Made by a program: the position numbers and the translations under genes
NCBI GenBank assembly: GCA_001662425.1
Contig: BDDC01000494.1
Span: 235-59,009, forward strand
Direction: 5' to 3'
Length of the DNA: 58,775 bases
Source of the DNA: Chlamydomonas sphaeroides
Lineage: Eukaryota > Chlorophyta > Chlorophyceae > Chlamydomonadales > Chlamydomonadaceae
Notes under the pieces: model-generated
What the model saw: the letters and a program-made list of their open reading frames with translations, nothing else
Told to the model about the DNA's origin: nothing
Database searches by the model: none
Shown here: one piece after another, positions 36,201-48,200 of the stretch
Layout of the letters: every line of letters starts with the position of its first letter
How positions within the stretch are numbered: the first letter of the stretch is position 1

Positions 36201-39200
36201 CAAGGAGCAGCGCGGGTGTACCATGTCTCACCGTTGGACCAGATCCACGTCGCCCGCGATGTAGCGGCCCTCGTGAGGCCGATCCAGACATTCGCAACTA
36301 CGGCAACAAGAGCAAGCTCACATAGGCATGTGTGCGCATCACACTTGGTACGTTGGTACATGCAACTCCAGCCAGCTGGCTGTCGTCCGCCCATAAGCAT
36401 GCCCATGCCGGCCCCACGTCACAGCTCACGATTTGATGAAGTCCAGCCGCCAAACACGAAGCTGCATGCAGCAGGTCAGCGGGGCGACAAGATTCAGGGT
36501 TCAGCACTGTCGTCTTGTGGCGGATCAGAGCAGCAACAACCGGGTCGGGCTTGCCTGCGGAGTCGGCTCATGACAACCTCGGACTCATCCTGCTCGCACA
36601 ATAATAACAAGGCAAGGAATCGGGCGTTGTGATACGGTTTGAAGTCACGCTGGCAAAGCAGCATCGATAATTTATGCATGACATACCAAGGTCGGGTGGT
36701 GCGACAGCAAGCCGCCTACGGCGCCACAAATCTGCTGCGCACCACTGTACGGCTGTGCGTTGCCAAAGAACTGTGGGGCACAACGAGCTGCATTGGTCAG
36801 CCACCACGACGTTTCTATCGCTTACACCGGCCAGCCCAATGCTGTGTGTTCTGCGTTTTACCAGGTATTCGGCATCACGGTGTGTGAACCGGTACGTTGG
36901 TGTGAGGTTTGCTGAGGCCGGAGGAGATGGTGGCGGTGATGGTGGGGGCGAGAAGAATGCTGCCGCTGTGGCCTCAACTGGAAGCTCTGGCCAGCTGCCG
37001 GCGTCCGCCCGGCACACAAAGGCAAAGGTGTCAGCCGAGGCGCAAGGCACAAGCTGCACACGAGACGTGTTGGAGGGCAGTGTGGGGTCGAGCATGCCGC
37101 AGAGGCTAGCCGTGCTGCCGGTCGGGGCAGTGGCACTAGGCAGCGACCAGGTGGACAGCCGTGTGGTGGGTGTAGCCTGCGGACAGCCCCAAATGACGTC
37201 AGGTTGGGGCTACGTTTCTTTCACACACACATACAGGGCAGGAGCATGGCATGTCGCGCACCGTGTTGCTCCGCCATCTGGCACGGCCGCTTGCGTCCCG
37301 GGCAAGGGCCTGTTTGGGGAGAGTTGTGCATATTAAGCATGCAGCTAGCTAGCACACGCAGCACAACATGTGCATGCGCAGTGTACAACGCTTACCGTCC
37401 ACACGGGCTTGGTGAAGTTGAGCCGCAGCAGCCAGGCAGCCACACGTGCCTCCTCGCCCGCATCCAACAGCCACAACAGGTCGTTGCCCTGGGGGCAGCA
37501 ACATGAGCACACACGCGTTCAATGCTTGTTAGCACCATTGTCTGAGGCCCAGGAAACTTGCAAATGTATGACGCAGCCCCAAAGCCACACTTGTGCAAGC
37601 AGATGGGAGCGAGAACAGCAATGCATCTCCCCAATTGAAGCCTCCACGCACCTTTGACGCACAGATTTGCTGGGCCGTGAACCAGGTCACGGAGTGAGCC
37701 CGGTACAGAACAAGATCCCATGCGCCCATTATTGATGATGTGTTGGACAGGCTCGCGATCTCGCCAGGAGTGAGGTCTGCGTGTCAACATGCGGCCGGTG
37801 ACAGTTGCGCAGGAACTCAATTACCGTACACAATTCCAAGCTTCTCAGCGACAGTGCTGACCTGAAAGGCTCGTATCAACAGCCGAGCCTGCATGCAGCA
37901 GCATGCATGGTCATGCTTGACGGTAGCAACGCTTGGTTACACGTAATGGCTGGTCTCATCCTCAGCCGATATGCATGGCGGCTGGACCGTGCGTGCAAGA
38001 TGTACTCACTCGTCTCGCACACGTATGCCGGCAACTCCGCGGAGCAGCTGGTGGCGTGCAGGGAAGCCGAGGTGCTGCTGATGCTGGCCGGGAGCAGCAG
38101 CAGGCCACAGTTGGGTGGGGCATACATGTAGTCCTCGATGGGAACCACCGTGCCATTGGGCACCACAGCACCGTTGAGCCACCTGCGGGATGCCGAGCAA
38201 CGGTTGCACCCCGTGCTCTGCAGGCCAATGCAGATAGCATGTCGCTGCATGCATGATGTACCTGTACGTGTCCGCCTGTGCAAGATACATGCCAACCCAC
38301 AGCCCCAGCTCCCGCAGCGGGCGGAGCTGTGATGCTGGCAGGTTATCCTCCAGCAGGCTGAGCAGGGCATCGGCGGCGCCTGGGGTCTCCAGCGTCGCCA
38401 GGTGGCCGCCCTGCGCCTGGCACGTGCGGCGCGCGACCTCCCAGGTGGCAGGGGCCGTGATGAGGCGATACTTTGCATCGCCGACAAGGGACACCAGCGC
38501 CGGGGACAGCGTCTCTGCAATGGAAGACCCCGCATACATACGTTGGATGTGGTCCAGTCAGCTTCGTGTATCGTACATGCAACCACACACGCACGCCTCA
38601 CTCACCGATGGCAAGGGAGCTGGCCTGGACAAAGTTGGGCAGCAGGATGCGCTCGGCCGTGGCGCAGATCTGCGCGACTGAGGCATCCACGCCGTAGTGA
38701 AGCACGTAGCCGGCCCGGTTGCTGTTGGCCTGGTACGACGCGGCGCTGAGCTGCTGTCCGTCCAGTGCTCGAGCGCACGCACAGCGGCCGTCCTTGTACC
38801 ACACCTGAGAGCACCGGGATCATAGCCGTCAGAATGCTGCTAGAGGAAGCAGCAGCCTCTCCTCACGCACACACGCACCGATAGCGAGGTCGACGCATAC
38901 GGCCATGACGGGGCTATGGAGCCAAGGCACGACCTGGCACACGAGGCTGCGTTGTTGGGTCCCGAGACCAGGGCGTCGGTGCCTTGCAGGCGCGGCACGG
39001 ACCACTCGGCTCGGCAGACGACAGGTGCAGAGCCTGCATGGCACCATGCATTTCACGGGGTGAGCGTAATGTAATGATAAGCTAGAACGAAGTCAAAGTA
39101 GGAATATCTGTAACCATTGATGTGCTGGGCCACTCCAAACTCACCTTGCGGCAGCAGGCTGCTGGTCAGGTCTGGCTTGCCACAGATTGCGGCCCAGTGC

Positions 39201-42200
39201 AGCACTGTTGACTTAAGGAACGGACCCCCGGGTGGAGGTATCGTGCCCGCAATGCCTGTTGGCGGGGGGCATGCATTGATGTCAGTAGTAGCCCATCCAC
39301 CAGGCAAATGATGACTCATCTGGATCGTGGTTGAATGAGTTGACGCACCCGTTAACACGGTGCCGCCGGGACACGCGACAACACGTGTTGAGGTTGGCAT
39401 GTCAGGAGCGGATGACCCAACGCAGCGGAATATAGGCAGCTCTGCGCATGGACCCAGGGTTGTCTGTGGGTTGGATGATGGCTGAGAGGCATGTCCGTCT
39501 GCATTCGAGTCATGAGCAAAGAGTGTGGCCGGTGAAAGGCTAGCGTGGATGTCTCCTCACCCTGAGCACAGAGTGGCAGTGCAAGCGCCGAGCATCTCTC
39601 CGCTTTCCAGAAGTTCCGGTCCGAAAGGAACTCCCACATGGCGCAGTTCTTCTGAGTGGACACTGCGGGCTCGCCCAGCCCCCATCGATCATAGGTGACG
39701 TCTGAGCCGTCCTCCACCCAGCGCCATACACCCTCCACGCTAGCGTCGGAGGCACCAAGCCATAGGGTGATGGGACGGGTGCCGCCAAGGCCACTCGCCC
39801 ACCCGATGACCATTGCATCAAGGTCAGCAGCGTCATCGGCCGAGAAGCCATATGCCAGGCTGCCACCCTGCACTCAAGCGCCATTAAAGTGTAAGCTGTC
39901 GCTCGGCTGCTAGACAGCTCTGCACGGGCGAGTGGACTTGCCTGCTGCTGGCAGAACGAGCGTGCGTCTGGCCACGCCATAAGGTCATGGTAGAGTGAGT
40001 ACACTCTGTCCCTGATGGTGATGGTCGCCGCGGGCAGCACGCTCAGTGCCGCGAACGGCTGGACGCCCGACCGGCGCCGGCACAGGAAGCGAAGCGTGTC
40101 GGTTCCGCAGTCGGCTGTCGCCCAGTACGCGGGTCCCGCCTTCCTGCCATTGACGAGCGACAGCGTCAGCACGCCGCATAGCGCGCCGCCCGAGGCTGTC
40201 GGCGGGGTCCGGGCCCAGCTTGCATCCATGGCAGTTCCAATGGCGGTCATCCAGGTGGAGCTGTCCTTGTCGTACACAGCACCAAACCACACCCGCAGTG
40301 TGGCCTTGGGGTAGCTCCCTGAGGCCCAGCTGACGAGCATGTCCTCCACCACAGCCACCTCATCAGTGCTGCCCAGCTCAGCCAGCCGGCCGCCATGTGC
40401 CTGTGCACGGACAGACAGATGCAATCTTGGCGACATGCAACATGATTCGCAAACGCAAAGGACCCACGCACCTCACAGACGCTATGGGCCGGGTAGAAGG
40501 GCGAGACCATGTCGAACAGCAGCAACTCGTCACCAGACGGCAGCCGAGCCGCCATGGCTGCCCGGGCGCTTCGTGCGACACTGGTGTCCAACGGAGCTCG
40601 TGGGCTGGCGCCGGCCTGCTGGCTGCCGCCGTCCGCTGACAGCGCGCGCCGGCACAGCGGCCGGGCCAGGGCGTTCACGTTGGGGCCGCTGGTGCACTGG
40701 CGCCTCACGAAGGAGGTGGATGACGTGTCGATGCCGGCGATCCGCAATACACCGCACGACTCTGCCTCGACAAGACCTGTGCACATAGTGCGTTGGAGGC
40801 GTACCGTGGCGAGCTGAACGGTGCGCAGCATCATGTGATTCAGGACGCTGCGGTTACAGGTTACCGTCAACCCGCATTTTATCCCACCTTGAACCCGGTA
40901 GACAGAGTTCTGGGAAGCACCGCCGCAGGTCTGGGCACATAGAGGCACAATGAAGGAGGCAGCAAGCATGGCATTCACGTGCAGACACGCACGTTGCACA
41001 TGACGCACATGACGCACTGAGGTCGCAACAACATAGCTCTTTGTGCAAAGCAGCTAGTAGTGCAACACACACCTGGCTGTTGTCGCCCGTGCAGACTGAG
41101 GTGCAGCCGCCGCTCAGAACGCGGCCTAGGGATACCGCACGGCCCTAACATGGGAATAAAGCGAGGATAATGTGGTGTAGTGGGTTAAGCACGGTGATGC
41201 ATGTAATGTGGTCCAAGGTGCATGGCTGCTGCTCCGGCCGCAATGCAAGGTGCGTGCATCACACAACCATCAGGCGCATGATTGAATGCATGTATGTACT
41301 ACTCACCTCATCGTTGCCCGCCCAGCACTCAGCTCCAACTTGCAGGCCGTACACAGTCAAGCCTGGGGACATGGATAACTTAGTGCGTGAGCAGCAAGGG
41401 CGATGTAGCTAGCGGGCTCCGTTCATGGCAAGGCAGCGGGTTCCGTCCATGCTCCTGCATGCGTGCGGGCATGGGCGGCTTCTTGCTCACCGGCACGGCG
41501 AGCTAGCACACCGCAGGTCTGGGGCGTCATGCGCTGCACAAGTAAGAGGGACGACCAGCCGCCGTATCTTCAGTCAATATAGTCGATGGACGGAGTGCGT
41601 ACGTAGACGGAGGCTAGCTATCGAACATGCCGCGCAAGTGCATGTGGGGGCCGGCTGCACACGACACACGTACACTGTCAATGGATAAGAGCGTGGGGAG
41701 CCGGCGGACCGAGCTGTCTGTGTAGCAGCCCAGCAGCCTGTCGGGTGTAGGACCTGATAGAATGGCAATGGAGCAGGGCAGGAGTGATTGGGCTGGATAG
41801 GTTCCAGGTCGCATGCTGGATTCGTTCGGGCGCGGCCTGCTCTGGCGACACACGCACGCTGTTTTTGGGGTTGCACTTGCCTGTCCAAGGCAGCCCAAAG
41901 ACTCGTAACTCTGACACAGCGACTTGCGGTCCGGACTCCAGGACCACCCAGGCACCGTAAACCGGTGGGGACAACGGGATGATGATGAGCTGGCCATCTG
42001 GCATGATGCGGGAGGCGCCAGCAAGCAAGCAAGTCAGACAATGGCGCCAGCGACACATGCATACATCGTGTTGGTAACGAATCCCTTACTCGTGAAGTTG
42101 GCTGTCTGCCTCCACACGATGGGGTTGGCTCCCATAAAGGCCGCGTCCGCAGCAGACGTGATGGACTGGTTGCCTACCCTCACGATGGTATCCACAAATC

Positions 42201-45200
42201 TATCATTATAACAACGAGCCAAGCACACGCATCATGGGGAATGGCGAGCGTTAGCAGGATTTGCAATACAACAGTCATGTGATTGCTTCAGACACACGAG
42301 ACCACATACCTCTCTGCGCAGCAGTCTATGCGTATCTGAAGCTCAATCCTCTCAATCACGGAAAGCACGGTGAGGTTGACGGAAAGCCAGGGGCGAGCTG
42401 CACAGGTAGGCAGTAAGCAGCAGGCATGATGACCATGGTCGAATGCACGAAGCGCGCACCATTCTATTCACACGGCCCCGCTGTAAGCACGACATGCCCC
42501 CCAAACAATTTGCACCCTGCTTGCCGTCACCAACGCCGGCGTGCCAATGATTGAGTCTGTGGTAGATAAAATGGGGGAACAGCGTCGATCAGACCCCGCT
42601 GCCTGCTGTGGATGCTGTGCGTGCTCCCTTCAAAATCTTGCTTACAGTGCAGTGCTCCCGTCAAACGCCTTTAAAGGTGTGTCAGAGAAGGTGGCCGCGA
42701 TGAATGATGACGCGAACGCTGGCCTGTCCATTTGGTACGACGTCCATTGTCATGAAGGCATGGGTTGGTCATCAGTTTGATCATTGCCTGCGTGCTGCGC
42801 CCAGTTGCAGGAATGCAGCCGCACCTGTTGAGCGCTAGGTTGTAGATGCTAGCGCGCAACGCCAAGGGTAGTCCGCCGTCCCCCGGGCAGCAGAGCATGA
42901 TGATTTGGGCCACGCCATTATCCTGCGCGTGCAATGTGCACGATTCTGAAGGCATGGCGAAGCAAGGGCCCGCCTTGGGCGCACATGAACATAAACAGGC
43001 TAAGCAATCATACGGCGGGCATCCGTGAATCCACAAGCCTCAATGATTCCTTCTCACGTCGCCGAGGTCGCCCAGCGGGGCTTGCGCCACAGCAGAGAAG
43101 CCGCACACGTAGTGGTGTGCCTGTGTGTGGTCGTAAGCATCCAGGCGGGGCTCTCAGCTCTTTTGTCCGGTTTGTATGTGGCATTTGCCTTGCCTGGTGA
43201 GCTCAGACAGCGTCCGTCATCGCCCACTTCCCACTCACCGGGCAGCGCACGTCGCCTAGCAGGGTGCCAAGCGTGCTGGTGGGCTGGGGGTTTGCACGAC
43301 CGCCGTGGCTGCACATGAAATTAGCTCATCAGTGGGTGCGCAGCATTGGTGGCAACCAGCGGCAAAATGCACACCTGCATATCAGGGCTACATTGGTGAT
43401 CCCCAGGTCGTCACCACTTGATGAGCCGCCCCACACCTGCGGCTCGAGGAATGGGTGGGAGACGTGCGCAGATAGGGCAGCCGAAATAGCTCCCAGCCAG
43501 TGCTGAGGTGCAGCGGCTATTGCGGGACACACGTATGCGGTGCTGCAAACGGTGTGCGGCGTTCAGCACAGCGGACGTGCGGCACACAGTTTTGCAAGCC
43601 TTGCATACAAGAAGTGAAGATTGTCAACTCACCGACATGCCAACAGCATGGTTGTAAGTCGACATGGAAGAGTTGCAGTAGCTGTGGATCGTTGGTTGGG
43701 GGCATGTCGTGGGGCGCATGCCGTTTTATGTCTGAACGTATGAACGGCGTGCCGTGCAACCAGCAGGCTCCACCCAATATCATCATGCTGCCTGACATGC
43801 ACCGCCAGACAGCAGCACAGTACCCCGCTGCCCGCCGCCGAGCAAGTCCGTACCGCCAGGCGGTGTTGACGCCAACACTGGGCCATTCCGGCCCCGATCG
43901 GATGACACTCGAAGCCGCGCCTCCTCCATCGGCCGTCACTCCATCGCCGCACCACAGCGACATGGACAGCACGCCGTGGCGGTCGCGAGCTCCACCCGGC
44001 AGCGTGTCGTTGCTGGTGGTCGCGTCAGTGCGGAGTAGGATGCCGCGCACGAAGCGCCCGGCCGGGCACAGCGCATCCTCGTACTGCCGGCCTTGCGTCG
44101 ACACGTACGGCAGGTGGTGGCGGGTGACGGTGAGGGCCCCTTGGAGCGGCGCCGACCAGCGCAGTGTGGACGGTACTCGCGTGACGCCGTCAACGGTGTA
44201 AACCCAGCTGCCATCACTGGCGCGGTCGTTGGCACCAAACCAGGCGTTGACAGTGAAGGAGCGGTTGTTGCGGCTGCCATAGCTCTCCGTGAGCATCCTG
44301 CCAACCTGGGAGTTGGGAAGGGGCGATGCCGACAATCAGCGTCAGAACATGAGCAATGCGGGGACCTCAACCTGCCAGAGCTCATGCACGGGGAAACGCC
44401 ACCCTAGCAGGCGAATGCCTCACCCGGCTAGCGTCCTGGGCATTCGTGAACCAGGCCAGTGACCCTCCACCTTGCGCCTGGCATACGTTCTCAGCTGCGT
44501 CGAAGTCCGTTGTCATGTCATAGAGTGCGTAGTGCACGCCTTGCTCCACCGTCTGCGCAAGGGGCGGGTTGCTGCCTCCCAGGCTGCTGGGAAGGTTGAT
44601 CATGCAGAGCGGCCGCGCCCACGAGCCCCGGCAAGGGGCGTCGCGCCAGCCCATGCCGCTGTTGGTGTAAGCGACCAGCGCGCAGTCCTCCCGCAGACCT
44701 GCCATCCAAACGTTATGTGATGAGAATGAGGCTACCGGCAAAGTACGAGCTGCATTGCTGCCGCGTGTGCACCTGTCGCATTCACCGATCCCACAGCATC
44801 GATGCTCGTCAGTATGCCGCTGCTTGGCTGGCCGGCCAGCCACATGGTCGGGCTGGCTTCCTCGTTGGTCGAGGCCCAGCGCCAGATTCCAGACTCCGCG
44901 ACGCTGGAAGCCAGGCCCAACCAAGCCTCGACCTGCCCGCCGCTGAAAGTCAGCACGGCTGCGAGCTGGGCGGCGAGGTTGTTCACAAGGACGGCAGCGT
45001 TCTGCGATGCCTCCTCCGTCGTCAACTCAGCCAGTTTCCCGCCAACGGCCTCGCACATGGCCTGGGCTTGAGTTTGATCGTACAAACCACCATACACCGC
45101 AAGTATAGTCTTGCCCATGTTAATGACGCGTGAGGTCAGCGGCTCAAGAGCGGCCACAGCGGCAAGCTCTTGGACGGAGGGGCCATCCAAGCCAGCAGCG

Positions 45201-48200
45201 CGACGACACGCAATGCGGTGCATCTGGGTGCATGGGACGTCCGCAAAGCCCTTGGCCACGACCGCTTCTAGCATTGCGCAATCCCTGCCGCTGGTGCTGC
45301 CATCAACTGAAGGGGCGCCTGTGCGCGGCATTGAAGGGACAGAAGGTGCGTGTGATCATCCATCACTGTCGCTATTGGCCTGCATACTATACGCTGTACG
45401 GTACGGCCACCGGCAGCAGGCGGCAAGAGCGCACCTGGCGCCCATCGATGGTTGACGGGCGTGACGGTTGCGGGCACCAGGGGTGAAGCACCGCTGGTCG
45501 TGCTGTAGAGGAGTGGGCTAGCATGGTACCTGTGTGGCGGTGGGCGCGTGCGGTGGGCCACCGGGGCTTGTTTGGGCCAGGCACGCAGACATGGCCCGCG
45601 TGCATCCAATACGCCCAGCTCTGCTCGCAGCGAGCCCCGGTCGCGCACGATGACACATCTTGCCCTGTAGCACACCGCACCTCCAGTTGTTGGTGATTTC
45701 GAGCACGCATAGGGATGCCGCCATGCTGGAGCAGGCCACGTCGCTCCACACGTGCGTGCAGCTGCACGAAAGTGCAGGACAACAGCCGTGACGATGATCT
45801 CCAGCTAGCCGCTAGTACGATTGCAGCATGAGTCGAGCTGGCGGCGTACGTATCGCACCTGCCCCAGGTGCCGTTCGCCAGGCGGGAGCAGTTCAGCCGG
45901 ATGGCAGAGCAGTCATTGGCAGCGAGGGGTGCTGCTCGCAGCCAGGTGGCGGCATAGACGAAGGGCTGGCCGTCAGCCCAGAGCCACGTGCCCGGGGTGT
46001 CTGCGGTAGCAGCATGTTGCGATTGGAAGCAAGGTTTCATTGCGATCACCTGAGCTTGCACTACGTCTTATCTCTACGGCGTGTTCGCACCTCTGTCGTT
46101 GAGGCCAATGTGCAGGAGCGCGATGCCGGTCCGGTTGCCAGCATCGGGCGTGAATCTGAGTGACGAGAGTACGGCTGGCTTAGCCAGAAGGTCGTTCATG
46201 ACTAGGCTGTACTCGGCGGCAAGCCCAAAGCTGGCGAGGCCGTGATTGCCCCCTTGCCGGCATGCCGCCTGGGCATCGGTCCAGTTGCGCGCCGCTGTGT
46301 AAGCCTGGAACCTTCGGCCAGACATGATAGTGCTGCCTGTAGCCAAAGTATCTGCAGGCAAGAAGGGCAACACGCACGGGCAAGATGGCGATCGCAACCA
46401 CTGGTAGTGGATGTAGCACATATTTGCCGCATTGCGGTATGGCATGCAAAGCGCACCCCTCTCGCAGATGTAGGGGTACGAGTACGTCGATGATGAGCAT
46501 GGCAGGTTGACCCAGGTGTGAGATACACACGTCTTGGCGGTGTTGCTGCAGCCACTTGACATGATGGCCACACACTCGCCGTGGCCTGCAACTGGCCGAT
46601 TGGCACTCCATGCTGCAAAAGTGGCAGTTTGATTCACACCCAGCCACGAGTAGCTGATAGGGTCAAAGCTCGCCGCCACGCCATAGACCTGATAAGGGCG
46701 CAGCATCACGTAAAGCAGGGCACGCGCGTTGGTGTGCATGACGTTGAGGGGCAACAACACAGCAGACAGACAGGTAGGCAAGTCTGGCCGCTGCCACGCA
46801 CCTCCAGCTCAGGAACCTGCAACAGCCATGTGTTCAATGAAATGCTTGGTCGGGTCAGCATTTGCAGGCAGTGCGTGAGATGTGTGATGCTGACTGCAAC
46901 GAGTTCAACATACCTGGAGGTACCGATCTATGTGCGGGACGAGATATCCAGACAAGGAAATGCAAGTTCGTCAGATGGCCCTTGAGTAGTTGTGGACAAG
47001 GCAGCTTGGGCTAGCGCACCTGGCCGTATGCTTGCTGCAAAGTTCTGTGGCAGGAAGTGAATGTGGGTTGAAGCTTGCTTGTTGTGCAGTGAGACCGCGT
47101 GATGAGCCAGGTGCGGGGTGCCGACCAGGCAAGTTGGCTCACCTGTAGGGTTAACCACCTGCGTCAGGGCACGGCACACAATTTGCATTGGTTAGGCCAC
47201 GATTCAGCGCCTGATGCCCATTTACCCGCCTGCCGCCCTGCCCAGCTCTTACTGGCCAATGACGTATGTGTCGAGTCGCACAACAATCACGGAGCTTGCG
47301 CCGTAAATGACGTTTGGCCCCTGTTTGATTGCGCGTGTGGCTCGGTGTAAGGCGGCGGCTTAAAAAACGGGCACATCATCAATAAAAATGAAGTGATAAA
47401 GATTGTAATGAGCTAAGCCACGCAGGCTTAAATTATGCTCTGTACCTGCTTCCACACGAGTGGGTTACGAGTAATGTTTCCATTGTCGGCTGTGCTCCTG
47501 CAATGCAAAAGATCCAAGCAAGCGCTTCTTTGCCGTTCCTGTAACAGCGCAAAACAGCGTCTTTCCATGACAACAACTTACTTGACCGGTACATAACCTA
47601 TGCGTAGCTCGGCGTTCCTGGCATTAACATGACGACACGCATGCGTACGTACAGGTCAGACACGCAGCTGCAAGAAGCCCAAGCTGCTAGCACTGCCCAG
47701 ACACGGGGCAATCATACGAGTACACAGCAGCATTTGAGTGCGTGGCGCTGCTACACTTGCGCCCTACCGGGTCCTCTCAGCTGCACTGTCTGCCCTGCTG
47801 ACAATGTGCACCCGGCGCACAACGGTGGGCTGCCGGAGGTTGACACTTAGCCTGTGGATTAGGTTGAGGAGATGCAGATCGGCATGACTCATGGCGGAGC
47901 AACATATCAAACATATATGGACTATCTGGACACAAGCACACTTCGCAATAATCCCACCCAAATGCCCCGCCGACATGGTGGGCCCACCAAAGGAAGCCCC
48001 ACAAGCGACACGCACATGCGCTTCAGAAACCTACCAGGGGGAAACGTCGTTGTCAGAGTGGAACATTATGTTGGTGGGTATGATGGTCCCATCCACCGCG
48101 AAGGACTGCACGAGAGACGGGAGGCATGCACTGAGGACCGCATGTCAACCAAGGACCTTCACATGCGCATTTGGTGGGGCACGCGTATGTGTGTGCGCAA

